From contig NZ_JAAVVE010000044.1 of assembly GCF_018449795.1 (NCBI RefSeq), positions 1 to 35,540 of the forward strand: a stretch of DNA of 35,540 bases. Reading direction: 5' to 3'. The position numbers and the translations under genes are program-made. The stretch is from Sphingomonas sp. dw_22 (GTDB taxonomy: Bacteria; Pseudomonadota; Alphaproteobacteria; Sphingomonadales; Sphingomonadaceae). The notes below the pieces were generated by a model. That model had not been told where the DNA came from, did no database searches, and worked only from the letters and a program-made list of their open reading frames with translations. Position 1 is the stretch's first letter. Each line of letters opens with the position of its first letter. This document shows positions 15,894 to 24,744 of this stretch, in pieces.

Positions 15894-17576
15894 ATGGTTA
15901 CCGCCCGGCTCGCACGGCTTCTATTGGCACTGGCAGGCTTCGTCCTGATTGCTGGCGCGTTGCCGGCGCATGCACAGGCGGGCGTCGCGGGTCAACCGCT
16001 GGGGGCCTGCGTGCTGCGCGACACCGGCCAGCGCGCCGAGGAACTGATCCGCCACCCCGAGCGATTCGATTGCACCACGACACAGTACAAGCTCGGACCC
16101 GGCACCTATTGGGCGATCAGCCGCGACATCGGCCAGGTCTCGCGCCCGGACCGGCCGCTGGTGCTGCGCTTCGCCAGCCTGTGGCAGGGGGGACTCACGC
16201 TCCACCTCCTCTATGGCGACGGCACGATCCGCTCCTCGACCACCGATCGGCGCGGCATCACCCCCTTCATCCAGATGGGCGCGATCGCCGAACAGCCCAT
16301 TCCGGTCGCCGAGGCGCCGGCGGTGCGGGCGCTGTGGCATGTCCAGGATGCGGCCAATGTGCGCGGCGTGATGATGGGCGTGCTCCTCGCCACCGCCCAT
16401 GAAAGCGCGACGGCGAACATGGCGATGGCTGCGCTCTATGCCTGTTTCGCCGGCATGGGGCTGGCGCTGATCGTCTATAATTTCGCGCTGTGGTGCGCGA
16501 TGCGGCATCGGTTCCAGCTCCATTATTGCGCGCTGCTGGCCGCGCTGATGGCCTATACGCTCAGCTCCTCGGGCGCGCTGGCCTGGGTGGCGCCGATGGT
16601 CGCGAACAACGATCGGCTGCGGTTCAACTATCTCTTCCTCGGCCTGGCGGGCGGCGCGGCGGCGATGTTCACCCGCAGCTTCTTCGAGGATCGCATCGCC
16701 TCGCGCTGGCTCGATCGCTCCACCCGTGCCGTCGCGGCGATGGTTCCCCTGTCGGGCATCGTCGTGTTCCTGTTCGGCGCGATCAACCTGCGGCTGGCCG
16801 ATGCCTTCTATACGCTCACGATCCTGGGGCTGATCGCGATCGTCCTGCCCACCTTGTGGCAGGCATGGCTCCAGCGCTCCAATTTCCTGTGGCTGTTCGC
16901 CATCGCCTGGAGCGGGCCGATCGCGCTGGCGATCCTGCGCATCATGGCCAATCTGCACGTGATCGGCTGGAGCTTCTGGCTCGACAATTCCACCGTGGTC
17001 TCGATGATGTTCGAGGCGCTGACATCGGCGCTGGCGGTCGCCTATCGCATCAAGTTCCTGCGCGACGAGCGCGACGAGGCGATCACCCGCGAAGTGCTGG
17101 CGCGCCGCCTGGCCGATACCGATCCGCTGACCGGGCTGCTCAATCGCCGCGCCTTCCTCGACCAGGCGATCGGTCGGCCGGGCGAGCAGCAGCTCCTGAT
17201 CGCCGACCTCGATCATTTCAAGCGCGTCAACGAGACGCTGGGCCATGACGGCGGCGACGAGGTACTGCGCAATTTCTCGCGGATGCTGCGCGGCATCGTG
17301 CCCGCCAATGCGCTGGTCGCGCGGCTGGGCGGCGAGGAATTCGCGATCCTGAGCCATGCCGGCGAGGCGGTGGAGCCCAATGCCGTGCTTGCCCGGCTGC
17401 GCGCCGCGCGGATGCCGTTCGATCTGAAGGTGACCGCCAGCATCGGCGTGTGCCTGGGGCCGCTGACCAGCGACGTCGACTGGAAGGCGCTCTATCGCGG
17501 CGCCGATTCGGCGCTGTTCGAGGCCAAGTCCGCCGGCCGCGACCGCGCGCGCCACACCGCGCGCCGAGCCGCCTGA
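15894..17576 (+). CDS. 7TMR-DISM-type diguanylate cyclase (GGDEF)
   Basis: A 560-residue protein. A leader (hydrophobic to about residue 28, ending AHAQA) is followed by a periplasmic sensor domain of about 130 residues, then seven hydrophobic segments (about 165-365) in the 7TMR-DISM layout, a short linker, and a cytoplasmic GGDEF domain opening with DTDPLTGLLNRRAF. The active-site loop is GGEEF (479-483), which is competent for cyclic-di-GMP synthesis from two GTP. The inhibitory RxxD site normally a few residues before GGEEF is absent (the region reads PANALVARL). The start may be ATG 15894 or GTG 15876; neither has a good ribosome site. A 68-residue membrane protein follows after 57 nt and could be co-transcribed. 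Confidence 0.88.
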   Translation: MVTARLARLLLALAGFVLIAGALPAHAQAGVAGQPLGACVLRDTGQRAEELIRHPERFDCTTTQYKLGPGTYWAISRDIGQVSRPDRPLVLRFASLWQGGLTLHLLYGDGTIRSSTTDRRGITPFIQMGAIAEQPIPVAEAPAVRALWHVQDAANVRGVMMGVLLATAHESATANMAMAALYACFAGMGLALIVYNFALWCAMRHRFQLHYCALLAALMAYTLSSSGALAWVAPMVANNDRLRFNYLFLGLAGGAAAMFTRSFFEDRIASRWLDRSTRAVAAMVPLSGIVVFLFGAINLRLADAFYTLTILGLIAIVLPTLWQAWLQRSNFLWLFAIAWSGPIALAILRIMANLHVIGWSFWLDNSTVVSMMFEALTSALAVAYRIKFLRDERDEAITREVLARRLADTDPLTGLLNRRAFLDQAIGRPGEQQLLIADLDHFKRVNETLGHDGGDEVLRNFSRMLRGIVPANALVARLGGEEFAILSHAGEAVEPNAVLARLRAARMPFDLKVTASIGVCLGPLTSDVDWKALYRGADSALFEAKSAGRDRARHTARRAA

Positions 17577-17633
17577 TCCGCTTGCCGCGCCCTGGGAGGA
17601 GGCGTATGGCGCGGCCTGTCGAGGAGATGCGTA

Positions 17634-17840
17634 ATGATCGAGCGCAGGCGCAAGATCGCAATTGCCGGAGTGGCCGCCGCCCTGCTGCTCGCACTGGCCG
17701 CGCGGCATCCCCAGGCCAATATCGAGATATTGACGCACCAGCAGGGCGACCTCTCGCCGGGCAAGGTGGAGGCGGCGATCGATGTCGGCGTGTTCGCCGT
17801 TTCGGTGCTGGTGACGTGGAGCCGCCATTTCAGCCAGTGA
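17634..17840 (+). CDS. 68-residue single-helix membrane protein, unknown function
   Basis: A small protein with a basic N-terminus (MIERRRK), one hydrophobic helix (about 8-24), a polar middle (HPQANIEILTHQQGDLSPGKVEA) and a second, weaker hydrophobic patch near 48-61. GAGGAG sits 7 nt before the ATG, which supports translation. I recognise no family. It lies between the GGDEF gene and the acyl-CoA ligase. It could be a small partner of the cyclase, but only position suggests this. Confidence 0.65.
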   Translation: MIERRRKIAIAGVAAALLLALAARHPQANIEILTHQQGDLSPGKVEAAIDVGVFAVSVLVTWSRHFSQ

Positions 17841-17843
17841 CGG

Positions 17844-17872
17844 TTGCGTCGCGCCGGGGGGCTGCTTACACT
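17844..17872 (+). promoter_or_regulatory. putative promoter for the acyl-CoA ligase gene
   Basis: TTGCGT (17844-17849, 4 of 6) and TACACT (17867-17872, 4 of 6) are separated by exactly 17 nt. The start of transcription would fall at the ATG at 17880, where there is no ribosome site, so a leaderless mRNA is plausible. Prediction by eye. Confidence 0.4.
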
Positions 17873-17879
17873 CGTGTCA

Positions 17880-19568
17880 ATGACTGATCCCGAGCACGCC
17901 TGGCGCACCGCCTATCGTCATCCGGGCGCGTGGGACCAGGTGTTCCCGCCCATGTCCATGGTCGAGCTGTTCGAGAACAGCGCACGGTCGCATCCCGATG
18001 CGCCGCTGCTCGATTTCCTGGGCCGGCGCTACAGCTATGGCGAGACGATGGATGGCGCCAACCGGGTGGCGTGCGGGTTGAAGGAACTGGGATACGGCCC
18101 GGGCGACCGGATCGGGCTCTTCCTGCCCAACGTCCCCCATTATGTCGCCGCCTATTACGGCATCCTCAAGCTCGGCGCGACGGTGGTCAATTTCTCGCCG
18201 CTCTACACAGTGGACGAGCTTTCGGCACAGGTGGCCGATTCGGGAACCAGGCTGCTCTTCACCATCTCGGCCTCGGCCTTGCTGCCGACGGCGCTCGCGG
18301 TGCTGGAGAAGAGCCATCTCGAGCGGCTGGTGGTGGGATCGGTGGCGGGGGCGCTGCCGCCGGCCAAGTCGCTCTTCTACCGGCTGTTCCGCGGCAAGGA
18401 GGTCGCCCAGCGGCCGCATGACCAGCGCATTGTCGCCTTTTCCCGGCTGATCGCCAATGAAGGGCTGTGCGAGACGCCCGCGATCGACCCGGAAAAGGAT
18501 CTGGCACTGATCCAATATACCGGCGGCACCACCGGCACGCCCAAGGGCGCGATGCTCACCCACCAGAACCTGTCGGCCAACGCCCGCCAGGTGGCGCTGC
18601 TCGATCCCGAGATGGGCCGGACGACCGACCGCATCCTGGGCGTGCTCCCCTTCTTCCACGTCTTCGCCAATACCTGCGTGCTCAACCGCACCGTGGCGAC
18701 CGGCGGCGAGATCGTGATGCTGCCGCGCTTCAACGCCAAGCAGGCGCTGGCCGAGCTGCGCCGCACCCGCCCCCGCTCGCTGCCGGGCGTGCCGACCATG
18801 TACCAGGCGCTGCTCGATGCGCCGGGGATGAAGCCGGGCGATTTCAGCTCGCTGCGCTTCTGCATCTCGGGCGGGGCGCCGCTGTCGCAGCAGCTCAAGG
18901 AGAGCTGGGAGTCGATCACCGGCGCGCGCGTGATCGAGGGCTATGGCCTGTCCGAAAGCTCGGGCGTGGTCTCGACCAATCCCTATGCCGGCCTCAACAA
19001 GCCCGGCACGATCGGCCAGCCGATCGCCGGCACCCGTGTCCGCCTGGTGGACAAGGAAGACCCCACGCGGCCGCCGCCCGAGGGCGAGCCCGGCGAGATC
19101 GTCGCCGCCGGCCCGCAGATCATGAAGGGCTATTGGAACCGCCCCGACGCCGATGCGACGATCTTCGTCGTGGATGCCGAGGGCACGCGCTGGCTGCGCA
19201 CCGGCGATGTCGGCACGATCGACGAGGACGGCTATATCCGCATCGTCGACCGGCTGAAGGACATGATCGCCGTCGGCGGCTTCAAGGTGTTCCCGAGCCA
19301 GATCGAGGCCGTGCTCTATCGGCATCCCGAGGTGAAGGAAGCCCTCGTGATCGGCCTGCCCGATGCGTATCACGGCGAATTGCCGCACGCCTATGTGACG
19401 CTGGACGACGGCGCGACCGTCTCGGGGCCGGAACTCTGCCTGTGGCTGAACGGCCAGCTCGGCAAGCATGAGCGCGTCGCCGAAGTGGTGGTGCGCGACA
19501 ATCTGCCCAAGACGATGATCGGCAAGCTGAGCCGGAAGGATCTGCTGAAAGAGGTCAGCGCCACCTAA
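17880..19568 (+). CDS. long-chain fatty-acid-CoA ligase (AMP-forming)
   Basis: A 562-residue ANL-superfamily enzyme. It has the P-loop YTGGTTGTPKGA (from Tyr213), the acyl/AMP motif GYGLSESSG, RTGDVGTIDEDGYIRIVDRLKDMI at the domain hinge, and the catalytic lysine in IGKLSRKDL (Lys549). It activates a fatty acid with ATP and loads it on CoA at the inner membrane. The exact chain length is not readable. I choose ATG 17880 because homology with the family starts there; the longer frame uses a TTG that overlaps the -35 element. The stop is directly followed by palindromic element copy B. Confidence 0.92.
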   Translation: MTDPEHAWRTAYRHPGAWDQVFPPMSMVELFENSARSHPDAPLLDFLGRRYSYGETMDGANRVACGLKELGYGPGDRIGLFLPNVPHYVAAYYGILKLGATVVNFSPLYTVDELSAQVADSGTRLLFTISASALLPTALAVLEKSHLERLVVGSVAGALPPAKSLFYRLFRGKEVAQRPHDQRIVAFSRLIANEGLCETPAIDPEKDLALIQYTGGTTGTPKGAMLTHQNLSANARQVALLDPEMGRTTDRILGVLPFFHVFANTCVLNRTVATGGEIVMLPRFNAKQALAELRRTRPRSLPGVPTMYQALLDAPGMKPGDFSSLRFCISGGAPLSQQLKESWESITGARVIEGYGLSESSGVVSTNPYAGLNKPGTIGQPIAGTRVRLVDKEDPTRPPPEGEPGEIVAAGPQIMKGYWNRPDADATIFVVDAEGTRWLRTGDVGTIDEDGYIRIVDRLKDMIAVGGFKVFPSQIEAVLYRHPEVKEALVIGLPDAYHGELPHAYVTLDDGATVSGPELCLWLNGQLGKHERVAEVVVRDNLPKTMIGKLSRKDLLKEVSAT

Positions 19569-19571
19569 ATT

Positions 19572-19698
19572 CCTCCCCGGCACGGGGAGGGGGACCAGCC
19601 GCAGGCTGGTGGAGGGGCGGCGGACGCAGTCCGCCGTCTGCGACGGCGCCCCTCCACCACCGCCTTCGGCGGCGGTCCCCCTCCCCGTTCCGGGGAGG
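19572..19698. repeat. 127-bp palindromic element, copy B (inverted relative to copy A)
   Basis: Starts CCTCCCCGGCACGGGGAGG and ends CTCCCCGTTCCGGGGAGG. The AGCCGCAGGCT stem is now on the left and the CCGCCTTCGGCGG stem on the right, so this is copy A turned around. The middle 30 bases differ. It sits between the convergent acyl-CoA ligase and aldehyde dehydrogenase genes and leaves only a few bases on either side, so it may also end both transcripts. Confidence 0.87.
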
Positions 19699-19706
19699 AA
19701 TTCAAG

Positions 19707-21086
19707 TCAATCCCCAGCCATGCCCTCGCCGAACATCACCGCCTTCAGGTTCATGAACTCGTGCATGCCCCATGGCCCCAGCTCGCGGCCATGGCCGGAG
19801 AGCTTGACCCCGCCGAACGGCGCCTCGGGCGTGGAGGCAAGCAGCGCGTTGACCGCGGTCATGCCGGCTTCGATGTCGCGGGCGAAGCGCTCGATCTCCG
19901 CCTCGTCCCGCGTCCACACCGACGAGCCCAGGCCATAGGGCACGTCGTTCGCCAGCGCGATCGCCGCGTCGATGTCCGCCACCTTGTAGACCACGGCGAC
20001 GGGGCCGAATATCTCCTCCTTGGCGACGGGGCTTTCGGGATCGAGATCGGCAAGCACGCCCGGCGTCATCCAGGCGCCTTCACGCTCGATCTTCTCCGCG
20101 CCAAAGCGCAGCGTCGCGCCCGCGGCCACGGCACGCTCGACCTGGTCGAGCACGGTGTCGCGCTGCTGGATGCTGGAGAGCGGTCCCATCACAATGCCCG
20201 CGTCCATCGGATCGCCGATCTTCACGGCCTTCATGCCGGCCTCGAATCGCTCCAGGAACGCGTCGTACACGTCCGCATGAACGATCATCCGCTTGGCGCA
20301 GATGCAGCTCTGCCCGGCATTCTGGACGCGCGCGGTGACCGCCGTCTTCGCCGCGAGATCGAGATCGGCCGAGGGCATGACGATCAGCGGGTCCGATCCG
20401 CCCAGCTCCAGCACCACCTTCTTGAGCGCCCGCCCGGCGGCCTGGGCAACCTTGGCCCCCGCCCCTTCGCTGCCGGTGAGCGTCACCGCCACCACACGCC
20501 GGTCGGCGATGATGTCGGAGACCTTGTCGGACTTGATCGCCAGGTTCTGGAACAGCCCGTCCGGCGCGCCCGCTGCGCTCGCCAGCTGCTGCATCAGCGC
20601 GCCGCAGCCCTGCACGCTGGAGGCATGCTTCAGCAGCGCGACATTGCCGGCCATGATCGTGGGGGCAAGGAACCGCACCACCTGCCAGTACGGGAAGTTC
20701 CACGGCATCACCGCCAGCACCGGCCCCGTCGACAGCCAGCGCGCCACCGCATGGCCGCCCGCGGTCTTGACCGTGGTCGGCTCCAGATAGGCGGGGCCAT
20801 GCTCGGCATAGTGGCGGAAGCCGGCGATGCATTTCTCCACCTCGGCGATGGCACCGGTGATCGTCTTGCCCATTTCGCGCACCGCCGTTTCGGCCAGATG
20901 CTGCTTGTCCGCCTCCCAGCGGTCGGCGATCGCGGAGAGGAGCCCGGTGCGCTGCTCCAGGCTCGAATTGCGCCAGGCCCGGTATGCAGTCGCGGCGCGG
21001 CTGAGCGCCAGCTCCACCTCGTCGTCGGTCAGCTCGGGGATTTCGGGAGCGCGTTCGCCGGTGGCGGGATTGATGCTGGTGAACAT
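19707..21086 (-). CDS. NAD(P)-dependent aldehyde dehydrogenase, succinate-semialdehyde type (YneI/GabD1-like)
   Basis: A 459-residue ALDH with a start MFTSINPATGE like that of the short YneI/GabD1 succinate-semialdehyde dehydrogenases. MPWNFPYWQVVRF (127-139) forms the cofactor pocket, Glu227 lies in VLELGGSDP, and the nucleophile is Cys261 in NAGQSCICAKR. The protein is slightly shorter than classical GabD, as expected for the branch. It oxidises a semialdehyde to the acid, possibly succinate semialdehyde to succinate. AAGGAGAG lies 9 nt before the ATG. The frame continues upstream without stop, but that part is antisense to ispA and is not coding. No gabT is nearby. Confidence 0.92.
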   Translation of the reverse strand: MFTSINPATGERAPEIPELTDDEVELALSRAATAYRAWRNSSLEQRTGLLSAIADRWEADKQHLAETAVREMGKTITGAIAEVEKCIAGFRHYAEHGPAYLEPTTVKTAGGHAVARWLSTGPVLAVMPWNFPYWQVVRFLAPTIMAGNVALLKHASSVQGCGALMQQLASAAGAPDGLFQNLAIKSDKVSDIIADRRVVAVTLTGSEGAGAKVAQAAGRALKKVVLELGGSDPLIVMPSADLDLAAKTAVTARVQNAGQSCICAKRMIVHADVYDAFLERFEAGMKAVKIGDPMDAGIVMGPLSSIQQRDTVLDQVERAVAAGATLRFGAEKIEREGAWMTPGVLADLDPESPVAKEEIFGPVAVVYKVADIDAAIALANDVPYGLGSSVWTRDEAEIERFARDIEAGMTAVNALLASTPEAPFGGVKLSGHGRELGPWGMHEFMNLKAVMFGEGMAGD

Positions 21087-21155
21087 GGGGAGCCTCTCCT
21101 TGGGGGATCGAACGAATCCCCAATTAGGAACTCCGCGCCCCGAACGGGAGGGGAG

Positions 21156-21184
21156 TTGATTGTCCCCTACCCCTGCCGCATAGC
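21156..21184 (+). promoter_or_regulatory. putative promoter for xseB
   Basis: TTGATT (21156-21161, 4 of 6) and CATAGC (21179-21184, 3 of 6) are 17 nt apart. The transcript would begin about at the ATG at 21191, which has no Shine-Dalgarno sequence. A possible leaderless start; the evidence is modest. Confidence 0.3.
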
Positions 21185-21190
21185 GCGCGC

Positions 21191-21436
21191 ATGGCAGAAG
21201 AAGCGGACATTGCGGCCCTTTCGTTCGAGGAAGCCCTGAAGGAGCTCGAGCGGATCGTCGGCCGGCTGGAGAGCGGCGAGGCGCAGTTGCAGGAGGCGAT
21301 CGACCTGTACGAGCGCGGCGATCGGCTGCGCCGGCAATGCGCCGCCCGGCTCGACGCGGCACAGGCCCGGATCGAAGCGATCCGCACCGATGCCGAAGGC
21401 CGCGCCGCCGGCACCACGCCTTTCGCCGCCGGCTGA
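21191..21436 (+). CDS. xseB: exodeoxyribonuclease VII small subunit
   Basis: An 81-residue helical protein with the XseB signature LSFEEALKELERIVGRLESGE, then LQEAIDLYERGDRLRRQCAARLDAAQARIE. With the large subunit XseA it degrades single-stranded DNA to oligonucleotides. The length is standard. It begins the plus-strand run xseB-ispA-coaD; its stop is 10 nt before the ispA start used here. The pairing of xseB with ispA is common in proteobacteria. xseA is not in the window. Confidence 0.95.
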   Translation: MAEEADIAALSFEEALKELERIVGRLESGEAQLQEAIDLYERGDRLRRQCAARLDAAQARIEAIRTDAEGRAAGTTPFAAG

Positions 21437-21446
21437 GTTGGCCAGC

Positions 21447-22346
21447 GTGCCGCACGCATCGATCGCGCTGCAGGCCGCGCTCAAGGACGTTTCGGCCGAG
21501 ATCGACCGGCAGTTCGACAAGCTGCTCGCCGTCCCAGCCGATCCGCGCGAGGGGCTCTATCGGGCGATGCGCCACGCCGCGATCGGCGGCGGCAAGCGGC
21601 TGCGGCCGCTGCTCGTCTTCGCGACCGCGCGGCTGTTCGGCGTCGATCGTACCTGCACCGCGCGAGTCGCGACTGCGCTCGAATGCATCCATGTCTATTC
21701 GCTGATCCATGACGACCTGCCGGCGATGGACGATGACGACATGCGCCGCGGCAAGCCCACCGTCCATCGCGCCTTCGACGAGGCGACCGCGATCCTGGCG
21801 GGCGACAGCTTCCAGGCGCTCGCCTTCGAGCTGCTGGCGCATGAGGCGACGCATCCCGACCCCTTCGTCCGCGCCGAGCTGGCACTTGAGCTTGCCCGCG
21901 CCGCCGGCCCGGCCGGCATGGCGGGCGGCCAGATGATGGACCTGCAGGCGGAGAAGGCGAGCTTCGACCTGCCCACCGTCACCCGGCTCCAGGCAATGAA
22001 GACCGGCGCGCTGATCGCCTATGCGGTGGAGGCCGGCGCGATCCTGGGCCGTGTCCAGCCCGAGGGCCGCACCGGCCTGCGCGGCTATGCGCGCGACCTG
22101 GGGCTCGCCTTCCAGATCGCCGACGACATCCTCGACGCCGAGGGCGACGAGGCGGCGGCCGGCAAGAAGCTGCGCAAGGACAGGGAAGCCGGCAAGGAGA
22201 CCTTCCTCACCCTGCTCGGCCTGGATCGCGCGCGCGAACAGGCGCGGATGCTGATCGAGCAGGCCGTGTCGCATCTCCACGCCTATGGTGCGGAGGCCGA
22301 TCTGCTGCGCGACATCGCACGCTTCACCCTGGAACGCGACCGCTAG
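21447..22346 (+). CDS. ispA: farnesyl diphosphate synthase (polyprenyl synthetase)
   Basis: A 299-residue trans-prenyltransferase. It has the substrate motif GGGKRLRP, the first Asp-rich motif DDLPAMDDDD (Asp89 on) and the second, ADDILDAEGD (Asp226, Asp227, Asp230). It condenses IPP with DMAPP and GPP to farnesyl diphosphate, feeding quinone, carotenoid and undecaprenyl synthesis in the cytosol. No Met start exists at the family's N-terminus, so GTG 21447 is chosen; a TTG at 21438 immediately behind the xseB stop is the alternative. It is 13 nt before coaD. dxs, often nearby, is not present. Confidence 0.92.
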   Translation: MPHASIALQAALKDVSAEIDRQFDKLLAVPADPREGLYRAMRHAAIGGGKRLRPLLVFATARLFGVDRTCTARVATALECIHVYSLIHDDLPAMDDDDMRRGKPTVHRAFDEATAILAGDSFQALAFELLAHEATHPDPFVRAELALELARAAGPAGMAGGQMMDLQAEKASFDLPTVTRLQAMKTGALIAYAVEAGAILGRVQPEGRTGLRGYARDLGLAFQIADDILDAEGDEAAAGKKLRKDREAGKETFLTLLGLDRAREQARMLIEQAVSHLHAYGAEADLLRDIARFTLERDR

Positions 22347-22359
22347 GAGGCTCGATCAC

Positions 22360-22869
22360 ATGACCATTCGCATCGGCGTCTATCCCGGCACCTTCGATCC
22401 GATCACGCTCGGCCATATGGACATCATCCGGCGCGGCGCGAAGCTGGTCGACCGGCTGGTGATCGGCGTCACCACCAATCCCTCCAAATCGCCGATGTTC
22501 ACCATCGAGGAGCGGATGGCGATGGTGCAGCGGGAAGTGACGGGGATGGACGGCGAGATCCAGGTGGTCAGCTTCGATTCGCTGCTGATGGACTTTGCCG
22601 AGCGCGAAGGCGCCAACATGATCGTGCGCGGCCTGCGCGCCGTCGCCGATTTCGAATATGAATATCAGATGGCGGGGATGAACCAGCAGTTGAACGACCG
22701 GATCGAGACGGTCTTCCTGATGGCGGACGTCTCGCTCCAGCCGATCGCGAGCCGGCTGGTGAAGGAGATCGCGCTTTATGGCGGCGCGATCCGCAAGTTC
22801 GTGACGCCGGCGGTGGAGGCCGATGTGTCGCGCCGCGTCTATGAGACCGGGCGCAAGGGCGGCGGCTGA
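22360..22869 (+). CDS. coaD: phosphopantetheine adenylyltransferase
   Basis: A 169-residue nucleotidylyltransferase with the class I motif PGTFDPITLGHMDII (Thr11, His19) and the usual C-terminal part IASRLVKEIALYGGAI. It joins 4'-phosphopantetheine and ATP to dephospho-CoA, the fourth step of CoA synthesis. The chosen start at 22360 has a near-perfect AGGAGG and is within the usual length; the ispA stop is 13 nt upstream. Translation is probably coupled to ispA. Confidence 0.96.
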   Translation: MTIRIGVYPGTFDPITLGHMDIIRRGAKLVDRLVIGVTTNPSKSPMFTIEERMAMVQREVTGMDGEIQVVSFDSLLMDFAEREGANMIVRGLRAVADFEYEYQMAGMNQQLNDRIETVFLMADVSLQPIASRLVKEIALYGGAIRKFVTPAVEADVSRRVYETGRKGGG

Positions 22870-22953
22870 AACGCCGGGTTGAGTCGTGGGCTTTGCGGCG
22901 GCTGGCGATTGCTCTAGACCGCGCGGCTGAGTTGCAAGCGAGTGGGGAAGTAG

Positions 22954-23682
22954 ATGCGTTTCGTTGCCGTGCTGGCCGCCATGGCCGCCACCCTGATCGC
23001 CGTTCCGGCGCTCGCCCAGGGGGGCCAGAAGGATAAGCCCGAGGTCCGGCCGCTGGATGGAGTCGCCGCGGATACCGCGTCCACCCCCATCGTGGTGCCC
23101 GCCGATCCGGAGAATACCTGGGTTCTCGATCTTTCGACCGGCGGTCGCGTGACCATCCGCCTGCGCCCCGATGTCGCGCCGAAGATGGTGACTCAGGTCA
23201 AGACGCTGACGCGGCGCCATTTCTATGACGGCACCACCTTCCATCGCGTGATCGATTCGCCCGAGAACATGGCGCAGGGCGGCGATCCCAAGGGGGACGG
23301 CACCGGCGGATCGGACCTGCCGGACGTGCCCGCCGAGTTCAACAACCTGCCGCATGTGCGCGGCGCCGTCTCGGCCGCCCGCTCGCAGGACGTCAACAGC
23401 GCGAACAGCCAGTTCTTCATCATGTTCGGCGCGCATCTGGGCTTCGACCACGACTATACCGTGTTCGGCCGGGTGACCTCGGGCATCGAATGGGTCGACA
23501 AGATCGAGCGCGGCGAGCCGCCCGCCAACCCGACCCGCATCCTCCACGCCTATATCGCCGCCGACAATCCGCCGCCTTATGCGGCCGCGGTCGCAGCGCC
23601 GGTGCCTGCCGCGCCGCTGCTGATCCCGACCACGCCCGCACCGGCTCCGGCCGCGAAGGCTCCGGCCCCGAAGAAGAAATAA
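22954..23682 (+). CDS. secreted cyclophilin-type peptidyl-prolyl isomerase
   Basis: A 242-residue protein with a Sec leader (MRFVAVLAAMAATLIAVPALAQ), a cyclophilin domain (about 45-200) with the motifs FYDGTTFHRVI and GAVSAARSQDVNSANSQFFIMF, and a low-complexity Ala/Pro tail ending APKKK. It should speed Pro cis/trans isomerisation in the periplasm. Periplasmic cyclophilins often have a second gene beside them, but only one copy is seen here. GGGGAAG precedes the start. queA begins 22 nt after the stop, so the two are probably one transcript. Confidence 0.93.
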   Translation: MRFVAVLAAMAATLIAVPALAQGGQKDKPEVRPLDGVAADTASTPIVVPADPENTWVLDLSTGGRVTIRLRPDVAPKMVTQVKTLTRRHFYDGTTFHRVIDSPENMAQGGDPKGDGTGGSDLPDVPAEFNNLPHVRGAVSAARSQDVNSANSQFFIMFGAHLGFDHDYTVFGRVTSGIEWVDKIERGEPPANPTRILHAYIAADNPPPYAAAVAAPVPAAPLLIPTTPAPAPAAKAPAPKKK

Positions 23683-23704
23683 GGGCGCCCGCCCTGCCGA
23701 ACTT

Positions 23705-24730
23705 GTGAACGTCGATCTTTTCGATTTCGAGCTGCCGGCCGAGCGCATCGCGCTCAGGCCGGCGAGCCCGCGCGATTCGGCGCGGATGCTGGTGCTGGAC
23801 GGCGCCGGCACGCGCGACGCCGTGGTGCGCGACCTGCCGGCGATGCTGCGCGCTGGCGACCTGCTCGTCTTCAACGATACCCGCGTGATCCCCGCCCAGC
23901 TCGAAGGGCGGCGCGGAGAGGCGCATATCGGCGCGACGCTCCACAAGCGCGAGGGGCCGCGCCGCTGGCGCGCCTTCATCCGCAACGCCAAGCGGCTGCG
24001 CGAGGGCGATACGATCGATTTCGGCGAAGGCGTGTCGGCGCTGGCGTCGGACCGGGCCGAGGACGGCAGCTTCGCGCTGGAGTTCGCCGGCGAGGAGCCG
24101 GTCGAACTGCTGCTCGCGCGCTGCGGGCGGATGCCGCTGCCGCCCTATATCGCCTCGAAGCGCCCCACCGACGCCCGCGACGCCGAGGATTACCAGACGA
24201 TGTTCGCGGCCGAGCCCGGCGCCGTCGCCGCGCCGACCGCAGCGCTCCACTTCACGCCCGGGCTGATGGCGGCGCTGGACGCGGCCGGGATCGGCCATGC
24301 GACGCTGACGCTGCATGTCGGCGCGGGCACCTTCCTGCCGGTCAAGGCCGAGGACACCGACGCGCACCGGATGCACGCCGAATGGGGCCGGATCGACGCC
24401 GCCACCGCCGACCGCCTCAACGCGGTGCGCGCGAAGGGCGGCCGGGTGATCGCGGTGGGCACCACCAGCCTGCGCCTGATCGAGAGCGCGACTGGCAAGG
24501 ACGGCACGATCCGGCCCTTCGAGGGCGACACCGCGATCTTCATCACGCCGGGCTATCGCTTCAAGGGCGTCGACGGGCTGGTCACCAATTTCCATCTGCC
24601 GCGATCGACGCTGTTCATGCTGGTATCGGCGCTGATGGGGCTGGATAGGATGCAGGCGGCGTACCGCCATGCGATTGCCACAGACTATCGCTTCTATTCC
24701 TATGGCGACGCCTCGCTGCTGCTGCCCTGA
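23705..24730 (+). CDS. queA: S-adenosylmethionine:tRNA ribosyltransferase-isomerase
   Basis: A 341-residue QueA. The signature runs FDFELPAERIALRPASPRDSARML at the N-terminus, FNDTRVIPAQL, VGAGTFLPVKAEDTDAHRMHAE in the middle, and TNFHLPRSTLFMLVSAL towards the end. It transfers the ribose part of SAM to preQ1-modified tRNA to give epoxyqueuosine. The start is GTG at 23705 because MNVDLFDFELP-like N-termini are standard; it lies 22 nt after the cyclophilin stop. tgt, which inserts preQ1 at the same tRNA position, lies 3.4 kb downstream. Confidence 0.96.
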   Translation: MNVDLFDFELPAERIALRPASPRDSARMLVLDGAGTRDAVVRDLPAMLRAGDLLVFNDTRVIPAQLEGRRGEAHIGATLHKREGPRRWRAFIRNAKRLREGDTIDFGEGVSALASDRAEDGSFALEFAGEEPVELLLARCGRMPLPPYIASKRPTDARDAEDYQTMFAAEPGAVAAPTAALHFTPGLMAALDAAGIGHATLTLHVGAGTFLPVKAEDTDAHRMHAEWGRIDAATADRLNAVRAKGGRVIAVGTTSLRLIESATGKDGTIRPFEGDTAIFITPGYRFKGVDGLVTNFHLPRSTLFMLVSALMGLDRMQAAYRHAIATDYRFYSYGDASLLLP

Positions 24731-24744
24731 CCGAAAGGACTTCC

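Noticed and set aside
21087..22280. N-terminal extension of the aldehyde dehydrogenase frame to 857 residues
   Set aside because: It is antisense to xseB and ispA and shows no domain; the real start has a strong ribosome site at 21086.
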